From: Endozoicomonas sp. G2_2
GTDB lineage: Bacteria; Pseudomonadota; Gammaproteobacteria; Nevskiales; Salinisphaeraceae
NCBI RefSeq assembly: GCF_017744135.1
Contig: NZ_JAGHQU010000010.1
Span: forward strand, 40,206 to 104,205
DNA length: 64,000 nucleotides
Direction: 5' to 3'
In this document: in pieces, positions 18,270 to 28,586 of the stretch
Numbering within the stretch: the stretch's first letter is position 1
Layout: every line of letters starts with the position of its first letter
Program-made: the position numbers and the translations under genes
Notes under the pieces: model-generated
Databases searched by the model: none
What the model was told of the DNA's origin: nothing
Seen by the model: the letters and a program-made list of their open reading frames with translations, nothing else

Positions 18270-19121
18270 TCAGCGCAACGAGAACACGATCGGCACAACG
18301 AGTTCGAGCCGGTTCCGGCGCATCGATGACGGCATGCGCGGCAGCGGCTCGGCGCGCGCGAGCATCTGCTGCGCGGCGCGATCCAGCAGTTCGGAACCCG
18401 AACTCCGGGTGATGCGCCGGGTGACGATACGGCCGGACTGGTCGACGACGATATACATCCGCACCGTGCCCTCGGTTTCCGTCTGGCGGGCGGCCTGCGG
18501 ATATTCCTTGTGGCGTGAGAGCCAGGCGCGCAGCCGCACGATGTAGTCGTCGGTGGACTCGTCGCTGTTGCCATAAGCGCCGTTGGCATCGCTTTCGACT
18601 TCGCGGGTTTCGGTTTCCGCGATCTCCGGCGCCTGCGCGGTGACCTGCTCGGTGGGATTCACCGTTTCGGTCATGCTGATCGGCGCGACCGCGACCGCGT
18701 CGACCGGTTCTGCCGTTGGCGCTACGGCCGGCGCGGCTTCGATGGTTTCGGCGGCTGCGCTGGACGGCGCGGGCTGGGTCTGGGATGCCGTGCTTTCGGC
18801 CGGTGTCGGACCGATATTGGCTACGGCTTCCGGCGCATCGGGCGGTGCCGGGCCGGTGGCCTCCGGCGCGCTGGCTTCGGCCGCCGGGGGCGCGGTCGCC
18901 GACGCCACTTCAGGCGCGGGCGCATCGACCGGCGCCTCGGCCGCCACCGCTTCCGGCGGCGGGCCCGGGTCGAGCCGGTCGAGCGAGACCATGACGCCTT
19001 CGGGCGTGTCCACCGGCTCGTGCTCGGTCAGGCCACCGATCAGGAACACGAGCAGCAGCAGGCCGTGCGCGAGCGCGGCCACACAGATCGCGAACAGCCA
19101 TTGAACACGGGTGATATGCAT
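18270..19121 (-). CDS. tonB: TonB energy-transducing protein
   Basis: A 283-residue TonB protein coupling inner-membrane proton motive force to outer-membrane receptors. It has an N-terminal TM anchor (about residues 8–29), a long Ala/Pro/Glu-rich periplasm-spanning region (35–190), and a C-terminal TonB domain with KEYPQAARQTETEGTV, VDQSGRI and LLDRAAQQML. It is the last gene of a minus-strand group, 14 bp after exbD2. Most TonB linkers are Pro-Lys/Pro-Glu rich; this one is Ala-rich with fewer prolines. No receptor gene is in the window, so the imported substrate is unknown. Confidence 0.92.
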   Translation of the reverse strand: MHITRVQWLFAICVAALAHGLLLLVFLIGGLTEHEPVDTPEGVMVSLDRLDPGPPPEAVAAEAPVDAPAPEVASATAPPAAEASAPEATGPAPPDAPEAVANIGPTPAESTASQTQPAPSSAAAETIEAAPAVAPTAEPVDAVAVAPISMTETVNPTEQVTAQAPEIAETETREVESDANGAYGNSDESTDDYIVRLRAWLSRHKEYPQAARQTETEGTVRMYIVVDQSGRIVTRRITRSSGSELLDRAAQQMLARAEPLPRMPSSMRRNRLELVVPIVFSLR

Positions 19122-19135
19122 CGCCGTGACCTGGC

Positions 19136-19543
19136 CTATTCGGGGGCGATGGTGATCAGACGCAGCTTTTCCCCGCCCGCGTCGCGTAGCGCCTGCATCA
19201 CGGCGACCACGCGCGTGGCATCGCCCGCGCCGTCGGCCTTGAGGCGCAGCGCGAGGGCTGGGTTGGCCTCGATCTGCTCGCCGACGCGTTCCTCGAGCGC
19301 ATCGAGATCCACGGCCTGGCCGTCGATCGCGATATCGCCGCCGGCCGACAGCTGAATCTCGAGCCCGTCACGCCGCGCCTGGGCCTCGCTGGTCGATACC
19401 GGCGGCTGGATATCGAACGCTTCCGGCGATGCAAGACGCCCGGCGAGCATGAAGAAGATCAGCAGGAGGAAGACCACGTTGGTCAACGGCAGGATCGACT
19501 CGTCGCCGTTGCCGCGTGGACGTTGTCTGCGTGAAAACTGCAT
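19136..19543 (-). CDS. exbD: ExbD-family protein with Asn in place of the membrane Asp
   Basis: A 135-residue ExbD/TolR protein: short cytoplasmic N-terminus, one TM helix (about 18–36) and a periplasmic domain. The helix reads LPLTNVVFLLLIFFMLAG. In ExbD/TolR the position occupied here by Asn22 is normally the essential protonatable Asp (Asp25 in E. coli ExbD). Gene order exbB-exbD1-exbD2-tonB and 10-bp spacing to exbD1 make it part of the same complex. A mixed ExbD dimer in which only one chain carries protons is an inference. Confidence 0.9.
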   Translation of the reverse strand: MQFSRRQRPRGNGDESILPLTNVVFLLLIFFMLAGRLASPEAFDIQPPVSTSEAQARRDGLEIQLSAGGDIAIDGQAVDLDALEERVGEQIEANPALALRLKADGAGDATRVVAVMQALRDAGGEKLRLITIAPE

Positions 19544-19553
19544 GCGGGCTGCC

Positions 19554-20000
19554 TCAGCGACGTGCGCCCGCGCGGGCCATTTCCATCAGCGACAGGCGTT
19601 GCACGCCGGCGGCCGAGAGCGCATCGAGTATGCGCACCGCATCCTGCAGTTTGACCTGTTCCGCCGGGCGGACCAGCACGCGCCGGTCCGGTGCGTCGGC
19701 AAGCGCGATGCGTACGCGCTGTACCAGTTCGTCCATGCCCACGTAGCGGCCTGCAAAGCGAATGCCGTCGAGACGTACATCCACGAGCAGAGCCCCTTCG
19801 ACCGACGGGGCGCCGCTGCCTTCGGCCGGTGCGTCGAGCACGATCGAGTGCAGATCGAGAAAGCTCGACGCGAGCATGAAGAACAGCAACAGAATGAAGA
19901 CGACGTCGATCAGCGGCGTGAGGCTGATCAGCGAACGTCGCCGTCCGGTTCGCGCGCTGTCGCTAAACGAACGGGGTGTCGTGGCCGTGTTCGTCGTCAT
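19554..20000 (-). CDS. exbD: ExbD biopolymer transport protein
   Basis: A 148-residue ExbD protein with the canonical TM helix LTPLIDVVFILLLFFMLASS; Asp32 is the proton-carrying residue. The start at 20000 gives a 38-bp overlap with the end of exbB, longer than usual; the helix would still be intact with no later start codon available, so I keep it. It acts in the inner membrane with ExbB and TonB. It differs from the neighbouring ExbD in retaining the Asp. Confidence 0.92.
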   Translation of the reverse strand: MTTNTATTPRSFSDSARTGRRRSLISLTPLIDVVFILLLFFMLASSFLDLHSIVLDAPAEGSGAPSVEGALLVDVRLDGIRFAGRYVGMDELVQRVRIALADAPDRRVLVRPAEQVKLQDAVRILDALSAAGVQRLSLMEMARAGARR

Positions 20001-20667
20001 CGTCGCTCAGCGATACGTTGGACGTGCGGGCGAGATCGACCGTGAATACGCGGGTGACCACGCTGTCCATCTCGTGGGCGCAGCGATCGATGGCCCGCTC
20101 CAGCCAGTTCAGGGCAACGATCACCGGCATCGCGACCGCCAGCCCGATGGCGGTGGTGAGCAGCGCCTGCCAGATGCCGCCGGACAGCACCGCCGGGTCC
20201 ACCTGGCTGCCGGCCTGTTCGAGATCGCGAAAGGCCTCGATCATGCCGAGCACGGTGCCCAGCAGGCCGAGCAGCGGCGCGAGCGAGGCGATCACTTCGA
20301 GCGGGCGCAGATGGCTGCGCAGCGATTCGAGCATGTCGCCGCCGTATTGCATGATCTCCTCACGCAGTACGGGCTCGGGCACGTCCGGCCGATCGCGCAG
20401 CTGAATGGCGCGCGCGAGGGTACGCGCGGCCGGGTTCGGCGAGCGCCGGGCACTCGCGGCAGCCGCAGTCGCGTTGCCGCTGCGATAGATCTTGAGCGCG
20501 GCGCGGGCCGTGCGGCGGTCGTTGATGCGCACACGGCGAAACTGCAGCAGCTTGGCCAGCACGATCGTGATCGCGACCAGCGACATGAGCAGCAGCAGCA
20601 TCACCACCGGACCGCCGAGCGTGAGCATGTCGCGGGCGCCGTTCATGGCCTGCATAAACTGGTTCAC
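19963..20667 (-). CDS. exbB: ExbB/TolQ/MotA-family proton channel
   Basis: A 234-residue ExbB protein with three TM helices: near residues 17–40, then the family segment LEVIASLAPLLGLLGTVLGMIEAF (about 125–147; core quoted only) and a third at ALLTTAIGLAVAMPVIVALN. The C-terminal end is acidic with DDDDEHGHD and overlaps exbD. It is 66 bp downstream of a small exported protein gene. It forms the pentameric channel around the ExbD helices. Confidence 0.93.
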   Translation of the reverse strand: MNQFMQAMNGARDMLTLGGPVVMLLLLMSLVAITIVLAKLLQFRRVRINDRRTARAALKIYRSGNATAAAASARRSPNPAARTLARAIQLRDRPDVPEPVLREEIMQYGGDMLESLRSHLRPLEVIASLAPLLGLLGTVLGMIEAFRDLEQAGSQVDPAVLSGGIWQALLTTAIGLAVAMPVIVALNWLERAIDRCAHEMDSVVTRVFTVDLARTSNVSLSDDDDEHGHDTPFV

Positions 20668-20733
20668 GCCGATACTCCTCGCATTCTCGAACTCCGGCCG
20701 GTCTGGATGGGCAGGGCTGCTTGCATGTTCCGG

Positions 20734-21147
20734 CTACTTGATGAAGGGCACGTTCCCGCGCTGGGAAACCGACAGCAACGACAGGCAGTCGTCGCGGGCG
20801 CCGCTGTCGTCACGGCATTCGATGACGTCATTGAGCAGCAGCTGGCCGATATCCTGGCAGGCGAGGTTCTTGATATCGAAGACCTTGATGCTGGTCTTGT
20901 TCTTCGGCATCGGCCCGATCTGCACGGCCAGCCGGCGGGCCACGATGCCGTCGTTGTCGAACATCACCACATCGAGCTGCACCGCGTCGAAGCGCGCATC
21001 GGTCAGATTCTGGGTGACGAGATAGGCGCGGCAGGCGCCATCCACCGGCTCGAGCTTGTTGAGCTCGACCTCGATGCCGCCGGCCTGGGCGAAGGCGCTG
21101 GAACTCGCGATCAGGGCGATGGCAGCAATCAGTGCACGTATGAGCAT
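20734..21147 (-). CDS. Small exported protein upstream of exbB
   Basis: A 137-residue protein with a clear signal peptide (MLIRALIAAIALIASSSAFA|Q) and a compact periplasmic domain with four Cys residues, one in GACRAYLV, one in LACQDIGQLL and two around VIECRDDSGARDDC. I chose ATG 21147 because the signal peptide starts there; a longer reading would bury it. It is the first gene of the group leading to exbB-exbD-exbD-tonB. I do not recognise a function; it may be a periplasmic partner of the TonB complex. Confidence 0.75.
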   Translation of the reverse strand: MLIRALIAAIALIASSSAFAQAGGIEVELNKLEPVDGACRAYLVTQNLTDARFDAVQLDVVMFDNDGIVARRLAVQIGPMPKNKTSIKVFDIKNLACQDIGQLLLNDVIECRDDSGARDDCLSLLSVSQRGNVPFIK

Positions 21148-21392
21148 GGCGGTATCCCGAAAATGATGATCGGCCACGAGCAGCGCCGGTCACGCGAAGC
21201 CTGCGCGCCGGGCGGCGGCGCCGCTGCGTGTCCGAAGTCCCGCAGCGGCCACCGGCATGTGTGGCTTGTTGTTTTTTAAATCATTGCCAGTATTGCTGTC
21301 AGTCCACGCTGGCGCAACCATGAACCCACGATATCGACAGCTGCCCGGCACGTCTGCAGACTGCTGGCTGTTGCATTGATCAGGAGCGACTC

Positions 21393-22439
21393 TTGACCGT
21401 TTTCTCGCAGATGGCGGCCGCGGGCCACGAACAGGTATGTCATGTCGCGGATGCCGATACCGGACTTCGCGCCATCGTGGCCGTGCATTCCACCGCACTG
21501 GGCCCGGGTCTGGGCGGTGTGCGCATACGTGAATATGCCGATGAGCAGGCCGCGCTCGTCGACGTGCTGCGCCTGTCGGAAGCCATGAGTTACAAGGCCG
21601 CCTGTGCGGGGCTGCGCTGCGGCGGGGCGAAGGCCGTGGTGCTCGGCCCGTTCCCGCGCGACCGCGAAGCGGCCATGCACGCGCTGGGCCGCGCGGTCGA
21701 CGGCTTGTCGGGCCGCTACGTGGCGACCGAAGACATGGGCATGACCGAAGCCGACATCGCATTGCTTAACGAAGTGACGCCGCATGCCGTGGGTCGCAGC
21801 CTGGAAGCCGGCGGCTCGGGCGATCCCTCACCGCACACGGCCGATGGTGTGATCGCGGGCATGCGCGCGTCCCTGCGCGCCGCGGGCCGCGCGGTCGATT
21901 TCCAGGACCTGCGGGTCGCGGTGCAGGGCTGCGGCAATGTCGGACTCGGTGTGATCGAACGTCTCCTGGCGGCGGGCGCCACGGTGATCGCATCGGATAT
22001 CAGCCAGCAGGCCCGCGAGCGCGCAGCCGGCGCAGGCGCGCAGATCGTCGACAACGATCGGATCCACGCCGAGTCGGCCGATATCTTCGCGCCCTGTGGT
22101 ATCGGCGCGATCCTGAACGCGGGCAGCATTGCCGAGCTCGGCTGCGCGATCGTCGCCGGTGGGGCGAATAACCAGCTTGCCGAGGCCGAGGATGGCGAAC
22201 GCCTGGCCGCGCGGGGCATCGTTTACGCGCCGGATTTCGTCATCAACGCGGGCGGGCTGATCAACGTCAGCGACGAATTGGACAGCGAAGGCTACAACGC
22301 GGAACGGGTGCGTTTTCGGGTGGCGTCCATCGAGAGCACGCTCGACGAAGTGTTCGCGCAGGCGAGCGCGCAGGGCGAAACCACCGAGCGTGTCGCCATG
22401 GCCATGGCCAAGACGCGTATTGAGGCCGGGTCGAGATAA
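21393..22439 (+). CDS. Leu/Glu/Phe/Val-type amino-acid dehydrogenase
   Basis: A 348-residue NAD(P)-dependent oxidative deaminase, closest in architecture to leucine/phenylalanine dehydrogenases. The N-terminal dimerisation/substrate domain contains the glycine-rich GPGLGGVRI and the catalytic Lys region MSYKAACAGLRCGGAKAV. The nucleotide fold begins with VAVQGCGNVGLGVIERL near residue 175, and NAGGLINVSDEL is typical of the family. TTG 21393 is preceded by AGGAGCG at good spacing and is the best start. Which branched-chain or aromatic amino acid it prefers cannot be told here. Confidence 0.88.
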   Translation: MTVFSQMAAAGHEQVCHVADADTGLRAIVAVHSTALGPGLGGVRIREYADEQAALVDVLRLSEAMSYKAACAGLRCGGAKAVVLGPFPRDREAAMHALGRAVDGLSGRYVATEDMGMTEADIALLNEVTPHAVGRSLEAGGSGDPSPHTADGVIAGMRASLRAAGRAVDFQDLRVAVQGCGNVGLGVIERLLAAGATVIASDISQQARERAAGAGAQIVDNDRIHAESADIFAPCGIGAILNAGSIAELGCAIVAGGANNQLAEAEDGERLAARGIVYAPDFVINAGGLINVSDELDSEGYNAERVRFRVASIESTLDEVFAQASAQGETTERVAMAMAKTRIEAGSR

Positions 22440-22457
22440 ATCGGGTAAGTCGCTGAC

Positions 22458-22487
22458 AAAAAAGAGCCGCGCCCCGGGGCGCGGCTC
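22458..22487 (-). terminator. Intrinsic terminator of the aldo/keto reductase gene
   Basis: GAGCCGCGCCCC and GGGGCGCGGCTC form a 12-bp stem; on the minus strand it is followed by six T. It lies between convergent genes and its hairpin may also halt plus-strand transcription. Confidence 0.85.
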
Positions 22488-22512
22488 CAGCTGGTCGAGG
22501 CGGCGGCTGTGT

Positions 22513-23343
22513 TCAGGCAGCGTTGTCCCAGTCGGGGGCGAACGATGGGTTGATGATGCGCCCATCGCTGGCATGCAGCGCCGAGATCTCGCGCATTTCC
22601 TCTTCGGTCAGCTCGAAATCGAAGATCTCGAAGTTGTTGGCGACATGCGCCTTGTTCGAGGAGCGCGGGATGGCGATTACGTCATCGTGCTGGATCAGCC
22701 AGCGCAGCGCGACCTGGCCGCCGTTCTTGCCGTGGGCCTTGCCGATTCGCTCCAGCGTCGGCTCCTTGAACACGCGACCCTGGGCGAGCGGGCAGTAGGC
22801 AGTCAGTGCCATGTCGTGTTCGGCCAGCTTGTCGAGTACCGGTTGCTGGCTGATATAGGGGTGATATTCAACCTGATTGGTCGCCAGCGGCGCGCCGGTT
22901 TGCGCCGCGGCCTCGTCGATCAGGCGGGTGGTGAAGTTGCTGATGCCGATATTGCGGGCCAGGCCCTGTTCGCGCACGTCGTTAAGCGCGCCCAGCGTTT
23001 CCTTGAGCGAGATCTCCGGGTTGGGCCAGTGCAGCAGCAGCAGGTCAACATAGTCCGTGTCAAGTTTCTCGAGACTATCGCGGACCGAAGCCTGCAGATC
23101 ACCATCGGCGAACCGGTCGGTCCAGACCTTGGTCGTCAGGAAGATGTCTTCGCGGGCCACGTCCGACTGCTTCAGGCCACGCCCGACCGCTTCCTCGTTC
23201 TTGTATATCTGGGCGGTGTCGATATGCCGATAACCCACCTCGAGCGCATGGGCGACCATCGATTCCGCCTCGGCGGGCTCCAGCTCAAACGTGCCGAAGC
23301 CGAGTGCCGGTATCTTTGCGCCATTCGCATTGATGTGTTGCAT
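22513..23343 (-). CDS. Aldo/keto reductase (2,5-diketogluconate reductase-like)
   Basis: A 276-residue NADPH-dependent carbonyl reductase with a TIM-barrel fold. The catalytic tetrad is visible: Asp and Tyr in DTAQIYKNE (about 43–50), Lys in LTTKVWTDRF, and His in LLLHWPNP. The phosphate-binding end IPRSSNKAHVANN is present near residue 230. ATG 23343 (MQHINANGAKIPALGFGT) is the usual family start. It resembles DkgA/DkgB, which also reduce methylglyoxal, but substrate cannot be assigned. It is monocistronic with its own terminator. Confidence 0.9.
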   Translation of the reverse strand: MQHINANGAKIPALGFGTFELEPAEAESMVAHALEVGYRHIDTAQIYKNEEAVGRGLKQSDVAREDIFLTTKVWTDRFADGDLQASVRDSLEKLDTDYVDLLLLHWPNPEISLKETLGALNDVREQGLARNIGISNFTTRLIDEAAAQTGAPLATNQVEYHPYISQQPVLDKLAEHDMALTAYCPLAQGRVFKEPTLERIGKAHGKNGGQVALRWLIQHDDVIAIPRSSNKAHVANNFEIFDFELTEEEMREISALHASDGRIINPSFAPDWDNAA

Positions 23344-23446
23344 CGATAACTCCTGTTCGTGCGTTCCCACTTAGGTAAGGTTTGTTACTCATGCATTCAA
23401 TCGAGATCGCCGGTATGCACAACACCTTGTCCCATCGGGCAAAAGC

Positions 23447-24748
23447 GTGACGGGACGCCTCGCACGCGCCTTCAAGCTCGAAGCCGGCGAGTTTGTTCCT
23501 GTCGCCTGGTCGTTCGGCTATTTCTTCTGTCTGCTGTGCGGCTATTACATCCTGCGCCCGCTGCGCGACGAGATGGGCATCCAGGGCGGGGTGGATGCGC
23601 TGGCCTGGGTTTTCTCGGCCACTTTCGTTGTCATGCTCGCGGTCGTGCCCCTGTTCGGCTGGGCGGTGGCGCGGTTCTCGCGCCGCGGCGTCGTGATCGC
23701 GAGTTACGGCTTCTTCGTCGTCAATCTGCTGCTGTTCTTCGTGCTGCTGCGCGCCGAGATCGCGCCGGCATGGACCGCACGCGCGTTCTTCGTGTGGGTG
23801 AGCGTATTCAACCTGTTCGTCATCTCGCTGTTCTGGAGCGTGATGAACGACGTGTTCGACAAGCACCAGGCCCTGCGCCTGTTCGGGCTGATCGCCGCCG
23901 GCGGCAGCCTGGGGGCGATCGCGGGGCCGGGCCTGACCACGCTGCTGGTGGAACGCCTGGGCCCGATCAACCTGCTGCCGTTATCGGCGGGGCTGATGAT
24001 CGCTGCCGTGGTCTGCGCGCTGCAGGTCATGCAGCGGGCCGGGGCCGCGTCCGGCGCGCCCCCGACGGCGAGGGTACGCAGCGAAAGCGTCTGGGCCGGG
24101 GCGACCCATGTGGCGCGTTCGCCGTATCTGCTCGGTATCTGCGTGTTCATCGTTTTCTATTCGGCGTTGTCGACCTTCCTCTATTTCGAGCAGGCGCGCA
24201 TCGTCGAAGGCGCGTTCGAGAGCAGCGCCCAGCGCACGCAGGTGTTCGCGGTCATGGATCTGGCCACGAACACGCTTACGCTCGCGCTGCAGTTCTTCGC
24301 CACCGCGCGCCTGGTGACCTGGCTCGGCCTGCCGGTGGCGCTCGCCATGATTCCGGTCGCCGTTGGCGCCGGCTTCGGCGCGCTCGGGCTGGCGCCGACG
24401 CTTGCGGTGCTCGTGGTGTTTCAGGTCGTGCGCCGGGCCGGCAATTACGCGATCACCAAGCCCGCGCGCGAGATGTTGTTCTCGGTCGTCAGCGCCGAGG
24501 ACAAGTACAAGGCGAAGAATTTCATCGATACCGTGGTCTATCGTGGTGGCGACGCCGCCAGCGGCTGGCTTTTCACCGGGCTCTCGGCGATCGGCCTGGG
24601 CCTGTCGGCGCTGGCGTTCGCGGCCGTGCCACTGGCCGCGATCTGGGCCGGCGTCGGTATCGCGCTCGGCCGCGCGCGGCGCGACTTGGCTCGACAGGAC
24701 GAAGACCGCGCGTTCACAACGCCCAACCAGAGAGGACGTCAGACATGA
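23447..24748 (+). CDS. Nucleotide-transporter-like (NTT/MFS) membrane protein
   Basis: A 433-residue protein with about 11–12 TM helices. It resembles the Npt1/Npt2 ATP/ADP-carrier-like group found also in free-living bacteria: CGYYILRPLRDEMG early, then FWSVMNDVFDKHQALRLFGLI and GGSLGAIAGP, and KNFIDTVVYRGGDAASGW near residue 365. It starts with GTG at 23447. The stop overlaps the following Tat-reductase start by four bases (ATGA). True intracellular parasites use this fold for ATP import; free-living members have no proven substrate. The coupling to a periplasmic reductase suggests that the transported compound may be linked to that enzyme, which is inference. Confidence 0.78.
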   Translation: MTGRLARAFKLEAGEFVPVAWSFGYFFCLLCGYYILRPLRDEMGIQGGVDALAWVFSATFVVMLAVVPLFGWAVARFSRRGVVIASYGFFVVNLLLFFVLLRAEIAPAWTARAFFVWVSVFNLFVISLFWSVMNDVFDKHQALRLFGLIAAGGSLGAIAGPGLTTLLVERLGPINLLPLSAGLMIAAVVCALQVMQRAGAASGAPPTARVRSESVWAGATHVARSPYLLGICVFIVFYSALSTFLYFEQARIVEGAFESSAQRTQVFAVMDLATNTLTLALQFFATARLVTWLGLPVALAMIPVAVGAGFGALGLAPTLAVLVVFQVVRRAGNYAITKPAREMLFSVVSAEDKYKAKNFIDTVVYRGGDAASGWLFTGLSAIGLGLSALAFAAVPLAAIWAGVGIALGRARRDLARQDEDRAFTTPNQRGRQT

Positions 24749-25707
24749 ACCGATCCGACTCGATACTCGACAAGCCGTTGACCCGCCGCCGTGTGCTCGG
24801 CACCGGCGTGGCCGGCGCGGGGCTGGCGATGCTGCCCTGGCAGACCGCGCTCGCGGCGAAGATGGACCCCCAAGCCGCCGACAAGGCCATGATCAAGCGC
24901 GCGATCCCGGTCAGCGGGGAGAAGGTGCCGGCGATGGGCATGGGCTCGTCCGGCTCCTACGAGCGCCTGTCGTCGAGCAGTGCCGAGGAGCTACGCACGG
25001 TGATGAAGGAATTCGTCGCCATGGGCGGCACGCTGGTCGATACCTCGCCGTCCTACGGCAACGCCGAGACCAATATCGGCAATATCGCGCGCGAGACCGG
25101 CGTGCGCGAGCAGTTGTTCATGGCCACGAAGGTGCGCAAGACCAGCCGCGAGGCCACGCTCGATCAGTTCCGTGCTTCGATCGATGCGCTCGGCGAGCCG
25201 ATCGACCTGCTCCAGATTCACAACTTCATCGGTCTGGACAACCAGTGGGCCACGCTCAGGCAGCTCAAGGAAGAAGGGCGGGTGCGCTATATCGGCATCA
25301 CCCATTACCTGACCAGCGCCTTCGATGAGCTCGAACATCAGATGGCGACCAAGGAACTGGATTTCGTGCAGTTCAACTACTCGATCATGACGCCCGATGC
25401 CGAGGAGCGCTTGTTGCCGATGGCGGCCGATCACGGCATCGCGGTGCTCGTGAACCGCGCTTTCAACGACGGCCGCATCTTCAGCGAAACCAAGGGCCAG
25501 GCGCTGCCGGAATACGCCAAGGAATTCGATTGCTTTTCCTGGGCGCAGTTTGCGCTGAAATATGTGCTCGCCAACGAGACCGTCACGTCGGTGATTCCTG
25601 CCACCAGCGATCCGGAACATCTGCGCGACAACATGCACGCCGGCTACGGCAAACTGCCGGATGCCGGCCAGCGCAAGCGCATGCGCGAGACGATTGCCGC
25701 GTTGTAG
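24745..25707 (+). CDS. Tat-exported aldo/keto reductase
   Basis: A 320-residue aldo/keto reductase with an N-terminal twin-arginine signal (PLTRRRVLGTGVAGAGLAM, ending near residue 38). The barrel has the Asp/Tyr pair in VDTSPSYGNAE, Lys in MATKVRKTS and His in LLQIHNFIG. Tat export implies that it folds in the cytoplasm with its cofactor bound and acts in the periplasm. The ATG overlaps the stop of the transporter-like gene. Aldo/keto reductases with Tat signals are known in proteobacteria but rarely studied. A terminator for the convergent clpB lies just downstream. Confidence 0.9.
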   Translation: MNRSDSILDKPLTRRRVLGTGVAGAGLAMLPWQTALAAKMDPQAADKAMIKRAIPVSGEKVPAMGMGSSGSYERLSSSSAEELRTVMKEFVAMGGTLVDTSPSYGNAETNIGNIARETGVREQLFMATKVRKTSREATLDQFRASIDALGEPIDLLQIHNFIGLDNQWATLRQLKEEGRVRYIGITHYLTSAFDELEHQMATKELDFVQFNYSIMTPDAEERLLPMAADHGIAVLVNRAFNDGRIFSETKGQALPEYAKEFDCFSWAQFALKYVLANETVTSVIPATSDPEHLRDNMHAGYGKLPDAGQRKRMRETIAAL

Positions 25708-25717
25708 GTCCCGGCCT

Positions 25718-25755
25718 AATAAAAAGCCCGCGCCCGGCGGTTGCCGGGCGCGGGC
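25718..25755 (-). terminator. Intrinsic terminator of clpB
   Basis: A stem of GCCCGCGCCCGG with CCGGGCGCGGGC (small loop CGGTTG) is followed on the minus strand by TTTTTATTA. It lies 25 bases after the clpB stop, between convergent genes. Confidence 0.88.
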
Positions 25756-25780
25756 GTGAGGGCCGCGTAACCTTGCCGAC

Positions 25781-28369
<2,589 letters not shown>

Positions 28370-28432
28370 CGGGTCGTTCCTTTTGGCTGTGGTCACGCGC
28401 CGCTTGGGGCGTGCGTCGTCGCTATGCCCTTG

Positions 28433-28461
28433 TTTATAGGTGCTGCCGCAAACAATTCAAC
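28433..28461 (-). promoter_or_regulatory. Putative clpB promoter, sigma-32-like
   Basis: On the minus strand GTTGAA is followed after 15 bases by CCTATAAA. The layout resembles the heat-shock promoter of E. coli clpB (CTTGAA, about 14 bases, CCTCATTT). The same bases also make a fair sigma-70 promoter (TTGAAT, 16 bases, TATAAA). The distance to the ATG is about 64 bp. Confidence 0.5.
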
Positions 28462-28526
28462 CATCGTTTGAAAGATATTTGCCGGCGTTCGCGTTTGTCG
28501 CTGATACCCGAATACGATAACCGCGC

Positions 28527-28535
28527 TGATATACT
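28527..28535 (+). promoter_or_regulatory. Extended -10 element for the LOG gene
   Basis: TGATATACT fits an extended -10 (TG-N-TATACT), 51 bp before the ATG of the LOG-family gene. There is no good -35 match, as expected for extended -10 promoters. Confidence 0.4.
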
Positions 28536-28586
28536 CGCGCGAGCGCCGAATCCGGCCTGCGACGATTTGTTTTCACCGGGGTTTTA

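Noticed and set aside
23359..24744. Very long open plus-strand frame running through the transporter gene in another frame and continuous with the Tat reductase
   Set aside because: Arg/Ala/Gly-rich composition typical of an out-of-frame reading of GC-rich coding DNA; the real transporter frame has clear TM helices and the reductase starts at its Tat signal.
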